A stretch of 64,000 nucleotides of DNA from Larix kaempferi (taxonomy: Eukaryota; Streptophyta; Pinopsida; Pinales; Pinaceae): NCBI GenBank assembly GCA_027924585.1, contig BSBM01000199.1, forward strand, positions 9,975,001-10,039,000, read 5' to 3'. The translations under genes were made by a program, and so were the position numbers. This document shows, piece by piece, positions 46,000 to 59,277 of the stretch. Under the pieces are notes generated by a model. The model saw only the letters and a list, made by a program, of their open reading frames with translations, had not been told where the DNA came from and did not search any database. Each line of letters starts with the position of its first letter. Within the stretch, counting starts at the first letter, position 1.

Positions 46000-46457
46000 T
46001 GTTAGGATATTTAGACACTTAGGAGTTAGTTAAGATCAACTTGTGTAATATATCCGTTAGGGATAGTGTGTTTCTTTAGTATGCATTAGTATGCATTTGT
46101 ATATACTTAATCCGACGGTCACGATATGTTTCCGACATAGAGTGATCCGACGGCTCAACTTCTCTTAGATCAAACCTAACCTTGATCCGTGGCTTAACAC
46201 CCGATTGGTCCATGATCTCTATTTAAAGAGCATGGAGGGTCATTGTTTAGTTGATCGATTATGAGAAGCTCATTTGTAACTTTCTTTCTTTGCATAATAA
46301 ATTGTCCCATAGAAGCTATTTGGTCGGGGCCGTGGAGTGTTTCCCTCAAGAGGGTTTAAACCACGTCAAAACATCGGTGTGTTGATCTGTGATCTGTTTG
46401 TATGAAGTGGTTGCTCTTGGTGTTCGGTCCTTTGGTAGTACCCTGTGTACCCGAACA
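46000..46457 (+). repeat. 5' LTR of copia element C3
   Basis: 458 bp, starting TGTTAGGATATTTAG and ending CCGAACA (TGTT...AACA). A TATA-like TATTTAAAG lies near 46220. It is directly followed by the primer site. Confidence 0.85.
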
Positions 46458-46469
46458 TGGTATCAGAGC
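46458..46469 (+). other. Primer binding site of C3 (initiator tRNA-Met)
   Basis: TGGTATCAGAGC immediately after the LTR end. Confidence 0.9.
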
Positions 46470-46795
46470 TTTTATGAAGTGCCGCTTCCGGTTATGATCT
46501 AGATCTTGAACTGTTGTTGCCGAAACTCGAAAGGGTTTCTAGTTCTGGTATTTCTGTGCATTTCTGGGCTGTGGGAGGTGTTCCATTGCGTCTGGAGCGT
46601 CGTTTCCATTGGGAAATAGTTTTCGTTTGATCGAAAACGGTTCCCGGTTGCTCCAGAAACACGTATTTCATCAGATCTGAAGGTATAATGTTACAGTGAC
46701 GCATTTTTTTTATTTCGTTTTTTAATAAAAAAATCTCATATTTCATTTTTTTTACTGTTAGATTTTTTTTTGGGTTCGGATTGTTGCTTTCCCGT

Positions 46796-46926
46796 CTGCG
46801 TATGCTCTTTGCCGTGCACCTTGAGCGATCTCGGCAAATCAGAAACAGAAAGGGAAAGAGTTTTTCTCGGCTGCGTATGCTCTTTGCCATGCACCTTGCG
46901 CGATCTCGGCAAATCAGAAACAGAGA
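46796..46926 (+). repeat. 75-bp tandem repeat in C3 leader
   Basis: CTGCGTATGCTCTTTGCC begins at 46796 and again at 46871; both continue through CGATCTCGGCAAATCAGAAA with few differences. The second unit is partial (about 55 bases). No function inferred. Confidence 0.85.
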
Positions 46927-47103
46927 GAAAACGTAGACTTTTCGGGCAAGCTAACAAGATCTAACTCCACAAGTGTGGAAAAGTTTTTTTTTGTTTCGTT
47001 TTGTGGTCTGTTTTGCAGGAAAAAGGGCAAGCACGCAAACCAAGCAAGAAGAGTTAAAAAAAAAAAAAAAAACCCCTTCCTCATTCCCATATTTTACATA
47101 CCT

Positions 47104-47175
47104 TTTAATCTAGCTCACTTGGTTCAAAGTTGCTTTATTCCTTAATAGGTCTTGAGTTCAAGTCTTAGGAAGTTA
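47104..47175 (+). other. Candidate tRNA-derived SINE head
   Basis: TAGCTCACTTGG (47111-47122) resembles a pol III A box and GAGTTCAAGTCTT (47154-47166) a B box; the 43-base spacing is that of a tRNA. The flanks do not fold into a tRNA acceptor stem, so it is not a working tRNA gene. A tRNA-related SINE inserted in the C3 leader is the best reading; its 3' end is not clear. Confidence 0.42.
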
Positions 47176-47608
47176 CTTTTAAAAAGAAAAGTGCATACAA
47201 TTTCTATTTTCAAGTTACTTTATTGTAAAAGTGCATCTCACTTAAATAATAAAAAATAAAAATACAAGTGAGTCACTTAAGTTTTTTATTTATTATTGCA
47301 CTATTTAAAAGTAATATCATTGTAAAAGTGAAATCACTTAGTTTACAAAAGTGGTTCACTTAAAGCAACTTTCTTGTAAAGTGATTGTCAAAAGGTTTAT
47401 CTTGGGAAGAGGGGGGTTCTTTTTTTTGCTGGACATTCTCTAGCTGCCACGTCACTATTGGGGACATCTTCAACAGTTTCTTTGTTCAAGCATAACTTCA
47501 TCATACAGAGTCCGTTTTCAGTGCCGTTTTTTTTGAAACCGCCTATTTTTTCAAGCTCTTCACATCCAGACTATTGGTTTCTACTTTTATAGCCATTAAT
47601 TTATAAAT

Positions 47609-47762
47609 ATGGCCGCCCTTTGTGATATTCTACTTAACAGTTCCAACTATTTCTCATGGAAATCTTGTATGGAGGATGTTCTACGAAGTAGGGGACTTTT
47701 CAAAATTACAACAGGGAAAGAAAAAGAATCCACTGATGATGATAAGAAAATAAAATGGGCAA
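47609..47762 (+). pseudogene. gag: Start of copia gag, element C3 (truncated)
   Basis: Begins MAALCDILLNSSNYFSWK, followed by VLRSRGLFKI and KKIKWANIK: the N-terminal copia gag pattern (residues around NY-x-W and a W-x-x-x-x stretch). At codon 52 the sequence switches to the duplicated block, so residues after WANIK are foreign. Start chosen as the first ATG with gag-like reading. Confidence 0.8.
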
Positions 47763-49203
47763 ATATTAAACGCGACTTTCCTTTCAATTTCTTCGCCGTG
47801 TGGATGGGGCAATGGAAAAGAAAAAGTAATGGCAATGGGAAAAGGCAGTTGAAAAAGAATAAATAATTCTATTTGGTAGTATGGGAGATAAATAATTCTA
47901 GTTGGGATTGGGCACCGCATGAAAGGAAGATTTCTCCGATCCTTCTTGCTGCTGACCCGAAGATTTCTCCTTTGAATTTCTCCGATTGGCGGTGGTCCAT
48001 TATAAACAGGAATCTGTGAGATTCTGGATAAACCACTCTTACTGACGACAGGAAGATCTTTTCTTTTGTATTAAGATAATGTTTCTCTTCTTTTATTTCA
48101 TTCTCTGTCACTCCCTTCCTATTTTCCACGGCTGTTATCAACATCTATCGCACTCGAAAATGTTGTATTTAGTAAAGCATAAAATTTTAAATTTTGTTTT
48201 AATAAAATTTATTAAAAAACAGTTTTGAAACTAAAATTAAGAAATTAATATATATATATTTAGTGAAAAACATACCAAAAAATATTAAAATAAAAAAAAT
48301 AAAAATATTTTAAAACATTTAAAATTATAAACAAAATTTTATAAAAAAAGTTAAAACACAAATGTTAAAATAAATCAAAAAAAAAAATAGAAGAATATTT
48401 TTATAAAAAATTTTAAATTTTTTTATTTTTTTATTTTTAACTACAATAACCCCAATCACTTGTCCCCTCCCCCCATCACCTCCCCATTCCCTTCCCCCTT
48501 CTTCCTCATTGTCCTCCCTATCGCCCTGCATGCTCTCCCCTTACCCATCCCCCTTGTCCAGCCCGTGGGCACCCCTTTGGGTGCACAAGGGGAAGTAGGG
48601 TAGCTCCCTCGTGCACCCAAAGGGTTGTCCCCTTGCGCGTCCCTTTGGGTGCATGAGGGAGTGGTGGCACCAAACCTTATGCACCCCAAGGGCCAACTAA
48701 GGGGGAAGCTTGATTCTAAGAAATGAGGTGCTCCCTTGGGATGCAGTTTGGGCACATGAAAGAAGGGGAGGGGCATCAGGGGGAGGGGCATGATGAGTGG
48801 GGGTATGGGAGGTGAAGGGGGAGATGGAGGACGGGGTAGCGTAGCGAGGGGGCGAGGATTTAAGTTTACAATAGTTTTTTTTTGTTTTTTTTATTAGAAA
48901 AAAATTATTTCATTTTAAAAAAAAAAAATTCTTCTTAATTTTAATTTTTTTAAATTACCGTTTTGGATTTTTTTTTTTTATGAATTTATTATAAAACTCT
49001 TTTGTTTTATATGGAAAAAGTGGTGAAATAATTTCTTGAATAATTTGTGCTAAACTTAGTGCAAGTTTTATATAGTGTTACTAAGAGATTTAATAAATAC
49101 CATTTTAAATTATGATAAAATGATATAATAACGCCATTTTTTTAAAAAGTGTAATAATAGTAAGTGTTTCCAACTCAGGGCTTGATTTTAAAGTTTTTGT
49201 AAA
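47763..49203. other. Non-coding block left of the LTR, copy B
   Basis: Matches 3859-5295, including the G/C-rich inverted repeats (CCCTTTGGGTGCAC at 48573). No gene. Confidence 0.6.
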
Positions 49204-52200
49204 TCCTTAGCGTGCTTCTTTTCTGTTTTAAATGAGCAAAAGTCTTAGGTTTTGAGTGGCATTGAAAAAATTTAAAGAAGTAGAAGATTACCAAATAGCG
49301 GCGGAAGTGTTTGAGCTACACTTTTCGAAAAGGTGGAAAAGAAGATCAAGTCAAGCCACAGCTGTTAGTTTTAACTTAACGTTGCCGAAGTAGCGGAACA
49401 ATTAACTTAACGTTGCCGAAGTAGCGGAAGAGTTAGGATAAACTATGCCGAGGTAGCGGAAGAATTAAGTTATTAAAGCGACGGAAAAAACTCACGGGTC
49501 CCTTCCGCAATAGCGAAAGGACTCAGATAATTCTTCCGCAAAAGTGGATAAAGTGATACTTTCTTGCCCACAAATGTGGAAGCACTCACATAATATTTCC
49601 GCAATGGCGAAGGAACTCGGTTAAGTCTTTCGACTCACGATGTGCACCACTCCTTACTAGATGAACTCCAGTAATTCTCCCGAAATGGTGGACAAACTCA
49701 TATAAAACTTCCGAAACAGTCGAACAAATTGGGCAAGTCCTTCCGGTTTTGGCGGTCGCACTTAGTGCCGAAGGCGTCGATTTGACCCCTTCGTACGCCT
49801 CATGAATCCCATTTAATTCCACACAGCTACCCCATTGATGGCTCGCACATATCTAACACTATATAGGGGGTTTAAACCCCATTATTTCTCATTGTTCACT
49901 CAAAGACTCACCCCATTCCCATTGGAGACTGTGTGCGCTTACTCCCAGCACTGCTATCACCTTCAAAACAGGCGGAAGTAACCAGGTTGGTACCTATCGA
50001 ACCGTATATCATGATTTGAATTGGTTATTTCTTGGTTTTTCGAGTTTAAATGGGCCGAGGTTTTGGACTTTTACATTTTACGTTCGTTTTCTCTTAGTCC
50101 CATTTTACGACCGAAACTAAAGCCGCCTTCCTATTCTGTTGAAACATAGTTAGACCAGGCTTCATAGGGGTTTGTAGTTACCCAAGGGAAAAGCCATTTA
50201 CTATATAACATACTAGCAGACCCTTCGAGACACCCTTGTCCCGTTTTTAAGTTTTAGCGTCGCGGTTTTGAACCCTGTCCCATTCACTGTTGCAAAGAAA
50301 ACGTTACCCTACATATGAAGCCATATTCCTTGAACAAGTTACTACCACGTCAAACCAATGCCATAAACATTACTTTGATTTTACTGCAATGCATAGTTTT
50401 ATTTTGAAAGGCGCAAGATTTTTAAATAACATATGAAGTGAACATCTGAAAGATTGTTTTTGAAAGCACATAACCATTTCAATTTCATAGAATTTTTTCG
50501 TTAGCAGTTTCATTACGAGTAGGATACTAGTTTTGATCACTGATATCACGTCATATATCCATGCACTAATCACTGTACACTGATTACTGAACAGGATATT
50601 CAAAATGAATAAAGGTGGTAAAAGAAAGGCAAAGGCAGCTAGCAATGATGCAAGAATGGAAACTACGTTCCAAGATACAAAATGCACCACAGGCGTGCCC
50701 CCCGGAAGTAAGATGGGGAGATGTATACCGCATGGTGAGAGATTAGGACTTCCCTGATGCCCTCCTCGAAGAAGAATGCCTGTACCAAGAACATTAGGAA
50801 TTCCCGTATATCCAAGGCATTTACACGTCCAGAGCTCTTCCCATGCTCAGAAGTAATTGGATGGATTTTGCAAACATGCAAATTCCGAGACTAGAGATCT
50901 AACGGATAGCAAACGAATAGCTTTCACTTCATTCCACCCATCTTATATCTCAATAGCTTACAAGCTTCCCAAGGCTCAGCAATGGCTTGATGATGCATGG
51001 CTGGAAGGGGTCAAGATTGACAACCTAGAGATGGCAAAGAAGCTGCTAATCATGGGCAAACAGATTAGGAAAAAGGATAGTGAAGAATACGAGGTTCAGA
51101 ACCTGAGACCCCCTTTCAGACTGATCGCTCTCATGCTAAGCAGAATCTTCTGAAGGCCTGATGGAACAATGTTTGTTTTCCAATGGATACCTATCATCCA
51201 CTAGGTGGTGTTCAAAGGGACAATTTTCAACTAGGCTGATATCCTATCAGACAACCTGTCATCAGCCATAATTGTTGCTCAAGAAGGATTAGTGGAAAGA
51301 AAGGAAGAATATTATATGGCATCTTACTTGATAGTTTGTATTGTGGCAAAATGTCCCTTTCCCAGGCTGGGATGCATATGGAACTCGGCTGATAGCTCAG
51401 TATTCATCGCCTACAAAATCTTTTGGGCTCAGAATTACAAAAGGCATTACAAACTCATTTGTGAAGAATTTATCATGTCTTTATATGAGTTAATGTTCAA
51501 TGAAGAACCCCAACTGCCTATCTGAGAACACTATGGAATTTTTGGAGAAGTATGGTGATTTTTACTTTTCACCAAAAGGTACCTACATAAGAATGTACTG
51601 AGGCTCCAAAACCCTGTATATCCTACCTAGGTATGCTATGGATTATATAGTCCATAAGTAGATGGTAAGACAAGTATTCATTGATGGAATTGGTACTGCA
51701 TTGTACAAGGCAAAGAAGGATTCCTTCTCAACCTTTACCATTTTATCTTGGGGCTTACAAATTTTCGAAAATCCCGACAGCAGAAGAATTTGTTGCAGAA
51801 CTGAAAAGCTTCCATTTTGGGGAAAGAATTTTCCATAGGAATGATCAACAAGGTAAAGCCGCACAGCATTGCAAAGAGATTGGTGCCCCCCTTTGAATAT
51901 GCTCACTTTTATGATAGAGACGAGGAATCATATAGGGGAATTAGCAGTATGACTGAGCTCTAGATTTGTCCACTTGGAAAAGGAGGAGCCGGCTGGGGAA
52001 AACAGATCAACAGCAAGAAAAGGGTACCTTGAATACTGTTGAGGCTCTCTGTAAAGAAGAATAAAGGTCCAAGGAACAAGCCAAGAAAATACAAGAGGAA
52101 ACTGAGAAGAGGATCAAAGCAAAAGAAGATAAACTTTTGGAAGAAAAAATCTTAAGAGCCTAAGCAGATGAAGCTAAAACTAGCGGGGTTCAAGAAGAAG

Positions 52201-54728
52201 AGAAAATCAGATTGGAAAAAATCACCAAGCAGGAAGAGGATGGTAAACTAAGCAGGGAGCAGGAGGAAGAAGCATTAAGAAAAGCAGAAGAAGAAAAGAA
52301 GCAAGAAGAGGACGCTGGTCCTCAAAACCCAAATATTCAAGGCCTTGATATCAATGTCCCCATTGAGGAGCTTCCACTTGTGGCCTTCACACCATACAGG
52401 GGCAGCATGGTATCCACATGGGATAGGTTTTCCTTTAACACGAAGAAAAGGAAATCAATCATCAAAAAAACAATTACTAGTGTCAAAAGGCCTTTTCAAC
52501 CTGATATAGTTACCAAGCATGAAACCACCATCATGCAGGGTACTCAAAACAATCCTAAGCTCATGGCATCGATCTCTGTAGCATCTGTTATGGCAACAAT
52601 AGATAATGTAAATATTTTGGAAGACGAATTGAAGTGGGAAAAGGAGAAAGCCCTCCAGTTATAGGAGGCTTTGGTTACATAAAAGAATTACACAAATTTG
52701 ATGATCGAGAAAAATGATTCTCTCATGACTTAGAAACAAGGATTAAATATAAAAATTCAACAACTGGAAGCTGATAAGAGAGCCCTGGCAATGCAAGCAA
52801 GGTCACTAGAGATGGTGAAAGGAGAACTGGAGGATAAAAACTTGAAGCTTGAATCCAAAAAGTTTGATGCCGCTTAGTAGATTGAGGACCTAAAAGAAGA
52901 CATTGAAAAGCTGGAAGGAGGAAGAGAACTGTTGGAAATACAATTGGAACAAGCAACCAGTAAGATAGACGATATGGACCCCTTTTATGAGCAAGCTTGT
53001 GAGATAACAAGAGGGATCTATGGGGTACAACAACTTATAATGGAAGAGGTTTGCAATATTAAGGCAATCATGGCTAGAATTGTAGAGATTGGCAGGGAAG
53101 CCACCAGATGCAAGAGAAAGTATGTATGTATTATTGAGGATATCCGGAAACACATGGAGTGGAGAGAGGGGAAGTCCGGTTTCCCAGCAACTCTTCCACT
53201 TAAATCCATATCTAGTTTCAAAGCAAACATATGCCTTTTAGGGTTTTGCAAAGAATTCGGAGTAAAGTTGAGTGAAGTGTCCATGGCTACTGTTGAACAA
53301 TGCAATGGTTTGTACCTTCAGATGCAGACAGCCCAAGAAAAATGCTTCATGAAGATGCCTCAGACTTTAGAATAATTTTCAAAGAAATCCCAACGTTTGG
53401 CTGAGTTGAAGTACAAGTTAAATGTAGAAATAGAATACGTCAGGAAGGTGGATACATTGACCGCTGAAGACCTCCACCAGTGGATTGGTTAGGCCACTGT
53501 TCAAAATTACATCTTAGAAGAGAGTCTTCGGGTTGCTAAAGTAGAAATTTCAAATATGGAAGAAGAACTCGCCAAGCATGAAGTCTCACTTAAGACCATG
53601 CTTCCTCTCTCCGCCAACAATGTCATTAAGGAAACTGGTGCTTGGAAAACCACATAGAGGAGGCAGAAATAGCATTAGCATCCAACAAAATTTCGGCCGC
53701 AGAAAATACTCCAGCAGCTGCAGTAACTCAGGTCTCAGTAGAAACACACGCAGCTTCAGAAACACCCAAGTTAACATAGGCGCCAACCCTAGGATAACTC
53801 ACATTTGCTCAGATCTGTTGATTAAAGCCAGCATGTCTCCTTGGTTTTGTTTTATGTATACCTTTGAAACATTAAAATGACATTTATATTTTAACTCCCG
53901 TTCCTTTTTGTAAATTAACTGGATATTTATCCTTTTATAAAATTAGCACTAGAGGACAAATTAAAAGAATGTGAACTGTTAGGGTATAGGTAGCAGCACA
54001 TGGAGCATTTTGTAAAACTATATATGGCTAGGTTATAGAGCTAAACAGGATTTTGGACAGGTGAAAGAATTTCCTTTGATGTATGAGAACTACTTCAGCT
54101 GCATTAATGAAGAAACAATTTTGGCCTGTGGAAGTGGATGCATTGTTTTGCTTTGGGTTGTGATGAATGTTTGTCGAACTATTTCAGCAATATTCATCTA
54201 CATTCAGTGAGATCTTTCCTGGATTATGTGAACTAATTCTATGCTGTGAATGATTTTGTGTTCTTTGCAAAACTCCTGTATCTTATGAGTAATGGAATAC
54301 TGTTATTAAAATCAGAGTTACCTTTGATATCATTTACATTTGACTAAAAATGCATTTTTTAATTTAATGGCTATCTGTTGGAATCTTTGAATGTTGCTTT
54401 CAGCTTATTGCTCATAATCTAAGTTCTGCTCATTGCAAGGATAGGTTAAGTTAGATTAAATTAATAATAGAATAGATTTGCTTTACTATATGCATTTAAT
54501 CTAGGGCACTTGCATATCATATTTTAATATAAAAAATAAAAATAAATAGACAAACGGTGGATCGCGCTGCAACCAGTGAAAGTTAAACAAATATTTAAAA
54601 TCTTATACGGTAGCCAGAACCGTTAACCGGACAGATTCCCCACAACAAACAGTGAGCGATTTGATTGGGATTGCTTACCGGGGAGAGTCCCTTACTGATT
54701 GATGCAATGATATTCAGGGGCATCAACA
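49204..54728 (+). repeat. 5' LTR of element B
   Basis: Near-identical to 5296-10813; ends CATCAACA. Extra single bases relative to A cluster between about 50.7 and 52.4 kb. Confidence 0.9.
50605..53779 (+). pseudogene. LTR-embedded ORF, copy B
   Basis: ATG 50605 to TAG 53777-53779. It carries the same stops as copy A plus further frameshifts not in A: an extra C near 50701, an extra A near 50789, an extra A near 50873, an extra C near 51509, an extra A near 51730, an extra C near 51893, a three-base gain near 52445 and a lost G near 53645. Domain layout as in the other copies. No function known. Confidence 0.75.
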
Positions 54729-54733
54729 GTTTT

Positions 54734-54750
54734 TGGTGCTAGAAGGAGGG
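54734..54750 (+). other. Primer-binding-site-like sequence, element B
   Basis: TGGTGCTAGAAGGAGGG, as in element A. Confidence 0.5.
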
Positions 54751-54760
54751 CCACCAGTGC

Positions 54761-55783
54761 ATGGCTGGCAGAAGAGATCCTTTTGTTAGGAAATATTCCA
54801 CTGAAGACCCACCAAAAACAGTTATCCCAAACATTTTAGATCTGGAATCAAGAAATCAAGAAAATCTTAATTCTGAGATGGAACAGCAAGAAGCATTGTA
54901 TGCAATCCCTTTTGAAGAAGTAAAACGTTTTAGAAGACATACCCGTTCCTACATTAGAAGCCTCAGAGGATTAAATACTGTTCCTCTGCTACCGAGAATA
55001 AGAGTACCCAGAAAAAAATCTCAATATACTAGAGATTCCGTTCTGGTTCAAAGCCTAGAAGAATTGTTGGATTTATCTTTAGAAGAAATTACTGAACCAT
55101 TCAACGAAGTTAGTCCCAAAACTCCCACGAATCAAGAACAAGCACACACTCCGAGGCTTACCCCTCATAGGTCACCACCACACATACCACCGCATTCCCC
55201 AACAAGAGTCATGGTCGTGCCCGCATGGAGAGCAAGAGGAGCACTAAATGTAGTTGGACCATTCCATGATTTGCCAAAAAACCAAGAAAAGGTTTTGCCC
55301 AAGTATGATCCTGGCAAAGGAATTTCCGTCGAAGACCACCTCAAAAGTTTTTACTTAGCTTTAAATCTTCTTAATGTGGAACACAAAGACATGGTCTGCC
55401 ATCTTTTTCCTTATACTTTCGAACACAAGGTATCTTCATGGTATTTTAGTTTGTAAGCTAAATCGATAGCAAGTTGGGAGGATTTCAAAAAGTGTTTTCT
55501 AAAAAAATATGGGAACCAGAAAACTGTAGCAACTCTCATGAAAGAATTGTTATCCATGAGAATGGAGAAGAAAGAAAAGGTTCAAGAGTTTAACCAAAGA
55601 TTCTCCACGCTGCTAAATAATTTTAATAATGAAACAAAGCCAGCTGAAGAATGCTTAGTAGAATATTATACATCGGCCCTTTGTTCCCCTATGGCAATGT
55701 TTGTTAAAAGAGCCAAAATGACTACTCTCATAGAGAATTTTGAGGAAGCCAAAAAGGTAGAAGAAGAAAATGACAGTATCGCT
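54761..55783 (+). pseudogene. gag: Tat-like gag, N-terminal and core part, element B
   Basis: Same as 10846-11868 with a few substitutions (for example Val to Ile after RSY, Glu to Lys in VEHKDMV, Thr to Ser in QRFSTL). The TAA after SSWYFSL (55454-55456) is shared with A. Split by the nested element. Confidence 0.88.
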
Positions 55784-55799
55784 ATGAATATTATATATA

Positions 55800-57902
55800 T
55801 GTTAATTAAAGTTATTAATTATTAAGTGAAAGGGTGTAACCCTTCACTATACACGCTCAAGCTTATAAAAGCGAGCCTCATTGTAAATTATTAAATCATC
55901 CATTATCAATTATATATTATTATTTTATCAAATGGAGTTATTTTCCATTGGAGGATTATTCGCTTGAATAATCACTGAGTATATCCGGACACAGATATAG
56001 CATTGGTATCAGAGCCCTTTCCTCGGGCATCCGATTCTGGTTTTTAACCATCCAAGTAGAGTTTCTCTACATCAGTGGTCTCTGACCAAGAATATAGGCC
56101 CTTGGCCTCTCGTCCACCTATTCTTCTTCCCCACTGTTTTCCATTCGGTACTGCTACACACCAACACCTCCACCTCCACGCAAGCCTGCACATTATACCA
56201 GCCCTTCACTCTAATCCATCACAACCCGTGCCACCATCAGCCATCTCCCTCCATTTCCACGCCTCCATCGCTCCACTCTCACAGCTTGCTGCCCCTTCTC
56301 GCTCATAACAGACTCGTCCCTCTCCCGCGCAGCCTCCTCTCTCTCAGATGCCCCATCGACCACGCCTTTTCCCATCTCTCCCGCACCTGCGTCCAGCTCT
56401 CCACCCACACTCCTGGCCCACACTCGGCCTCGCGCCCACACTCTCCCTCCACCATGACAACTCTACCCGCCCCTTCCATCCTTGCCCTTCCCCTCGCCTC
56501 GCCCTTCACACCTTCTCAGATCTCATCTGTGCCTCCTCGTTCCACGCCCCTCCCCCCTTTCCAACCCTCCCTTCCCTCGTCACGCCTCTCCGCCCCTCGC
56601 TACCTATTCCGCGCAGCCCTATCCACGTCTGCGTCCACTGCTTTTCCCTTCTGCACTCACCTCCCTCAACGCCTTCCACCATCGTCACCCTACCTCATCC
56701 AGTGCCACCTCTCGACCAGCCACCACGCCCACCTCTCGTCCAGCTCTCCCCCACCCACCCTCTACCTGCACCTGCCTCACTCAACCGCCACCGGCAACCA
56801 CCACCTCGGCCGCATTCCCCCCGCCGTCCATCTCCCATTCGAAACCTAAATTTTTATTTTTGAAATTAAATATTAAACTTATAATAATATTATTATATAG
56901 TTAATATTTTAATTTGTGGAAAAGAAAAAAAAAAAATATTAAACTATATATATAGTTTATAAAAAGTTAAGATAATAATATTATTAATTAATTAATTAAT
57001 AATTATTATTATAAGAATATATATATATATATATATAATATTATTATTAAATTTTAATAATAATTATTATTATCGAAGGAAAAAAAAAATCAATTCTTTT
57101 GAAATAAGAATTGTTTGAAGAAATAAAGCAAATTCAAGCCAAAGAAGACCAAGTCAAAGAAGAAATTAAAGACAAAGTCCAAGCAAGACTCCTTATCATC
57201 AAAGAAGTCGAAGAACACTTATCATCGACGAAATCAAGTCAAAGTAAAGGAAGGCTCATCAAGAAGTCGAGACATGTTAAGGATGACCAAGTTCGACATT
57301 GTGAGCAAGGAACAAAAAATGTTAAACCAAAAAATGACGCAGAACCATAATACATTAATGGAGGTGTTACAAAGACTAATGCAAAAAAAGGACCAAGTCA
57401 GTAGTCCAAATGTGCTAGATGCCTCATCTCATATTTTCACACAGGAAGCACTTGCCAAAAATCAAGATATAAAGAAGGAAATAAATAATTATGAAGCAGA
57501 AATAATACGCTTGAACAAAATCGTCAGCGACAAAGATGAAGAACTAATGCAGTTACGACATAAATTAGAAAGTCAAGAATCAGAGGTCGGCCAGTGTCGA
57601 CAACAGATAAAAGTTCTTCAACAACAAAATGACGACTCTAAAAAGACACATAAGTCAGAGATCGCAAAGAGTAATAAAGCATTATCTAACCCTTATAAAT
57701 GTTAATTAAAGTTATTAATTATTAAGTGAAAGGGTGTAACCCTTCACTATACACGCTCAAGCTTATAAAAGCGAGCCTCATTGTAAATTATTAAATCATC
57801 CATTATCAATTATATATTATTATTTTATCAAATGGAGTTATTTTCCATTGGAGGATTATTCGCTTGAATAATCACTGAGTATATCCGGACACGGATATAG
57901 CA
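55800..57902 (+). mobile_element. Small non-autonomous LTR retrotransposon, copy B
   Basis: LTRs 55800-56002 and 57700-57902 (203 bp each), with the same single A/G difference between them as in copy A. Flanked by the same 68-bp direct repeats (55717-55784 and 57903-57970). Interior: C/T-rich stretch with added C residues relative to A, AT repeat, coiled-coil frame 57274-57705 (one Phe to Val change). Confidence 0.88.
57274..57705 (+). pseudogene. Coiled-coil frame in nested element, copy B
   Basis: Same 143-codon frame as 13357-13788; it differs at IKVLQQQ (Phe in A). The preceding Lys/Glu-rich frame is 57111-57350. The stop again falls in the first bases of the 3' LTR. Confidence 0.5.
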
Positions 57903-57903
57903 A

Positions 57904-59277
57904 ATGACTACTCTCATAGAGAATTTTGAGGAAGCCAAAAAGGTAGAAGAAGAAAATGACAGTATCGCTAAGCATGCGCTTGATATAGAAACAACGACGG
58001 TACCTACTAAGAAACCTTTCTTGTTAACAAGAGATAAGGAAGAATCCGCAATAGATCTAGAAAGTGTTGTCAAGATGATGCAAAAGCTATCCAATAAAGT
58101 TATAGATTTAGAAAAGGACAAGGTAGCTAGCTCTTCGAGACCACCTTTCAAACCATTCTATAAGATGAAAGAAGAAAATGGGAAGTCAACCCCGCCAGCA
58201 AATAATTCTGCGTTCCTTAACTTAAACAAAATCGGCATGGACCATTTTTACACTTTTCATCAAGAACAACACTCGGAGAAGAGCTGCCCACAGTGGATTA
58301 ACTCAATGATTTTAGTAATGAATCAAATGTTAGATGCACAAGTACCTAAACAAACAAATCTTCAACAAGAACAACTTCTTGGTAGGGAAGAACTCACTCT
58401 TGATACTACAATGATTTTATGGGATTGGACACCCACCCAAGATATATCTTTTGAAGATCTGACCAATGAAATACAGACATCATCTATTAATATTGCTACT
58501 TGAAGTAAAGGCCTAGTGCCAGATCAGACAATAGATGTGCCCAAAGTTAAAACTACAAACCAACCACCTAGACGGCACATAATTGTCATTCCAGCCCAGC
58601 CTAAGACAATCCTAGGAGCAACTCCCGCAGTAACTAAAGAGTCAAACTCAGAAACCACCACACAACCTAAAACTCCTCCAAACAAAACAGAAAACCAACC
58701 GAAAATTCCAAAAGAGTGTGACATGGGTTATGATATAATTGAGGATATTAAGAAAACCAAAGCAAACGTTTCCATATTTGACATGTGCAGCTTGCCACAG
58801 CAAGGGAAGAAATTAATGGAGGTTTTCGATCCACAGATAACATTCCCCTCAGAAAATGACGATGAAAACTCGGAAATTAATGAAGCCAGTATTGGCGGTA
58901 AATCAAAATCCCAAACTCTTCCTTTCCTCTTAACTTTTGAGATTTTTAATCACAATGTGCAGAATTGTTTGGTGGATTCTAGTGCTAGTTCAAACGTCAT
59001 GCCTTTATCTATTTACAAAAGGATTAATGGGGAGCCTATCCCATCCTCATCTCAAATTATTCAACTAGATAAGACTGTTGTCAAGGTCATTGGTGAACTG
59101 AAAGATGTACTGATTCGATTGTCATCCGACTCAAGAGTATGTCAATTCATTGATATAATGGTGGTTGATATTCCAGAGGCGTATGGTTTAATTTTGAGTA
59201 GGGACTGGTCTGCGAAACTTAATGGTTATTTTGCAATGGACTGGTCTCATTTATGGCTCCCCTATCAGAATAGGTAG
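57904..59277 (+). pseudogene. Gag C-terminus and protease, element B
   Basis: Same as 13987-15360: gag end with HSEKSCPQW, TGA at 58501-58503, then the protease with Asp-Ser-Ser in place of Asp-Ser-Gly, TAG at 59275-59277. No difference in encoded residues was seen between A and B here. Confidence 0.82.

Larger units (their letters stand above)
46000..47762 (+). mobile_element. Ty1/copia element C3, 5' part only
   Basis: 5' LTR, initiator-tRNA primer site, a long leader and the start of gag on the plus strand. It is cut at 47763 by the duplicated block; the rest would lie beyond copy B, outside the window. Confidence 0.85.

Noticed and set aside
46492-46964. Arg/Ser-rich ORFs on both strands of the C3 leader
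   Set aside because: They arise from the 75-bp tandem repeat; the copia gag start is downstream at 47609.
47104-47175. Functional tRNA gene
   Set aside because: Only A- and B-box-like words are present; no acceptor or anticodon stem can be paired.
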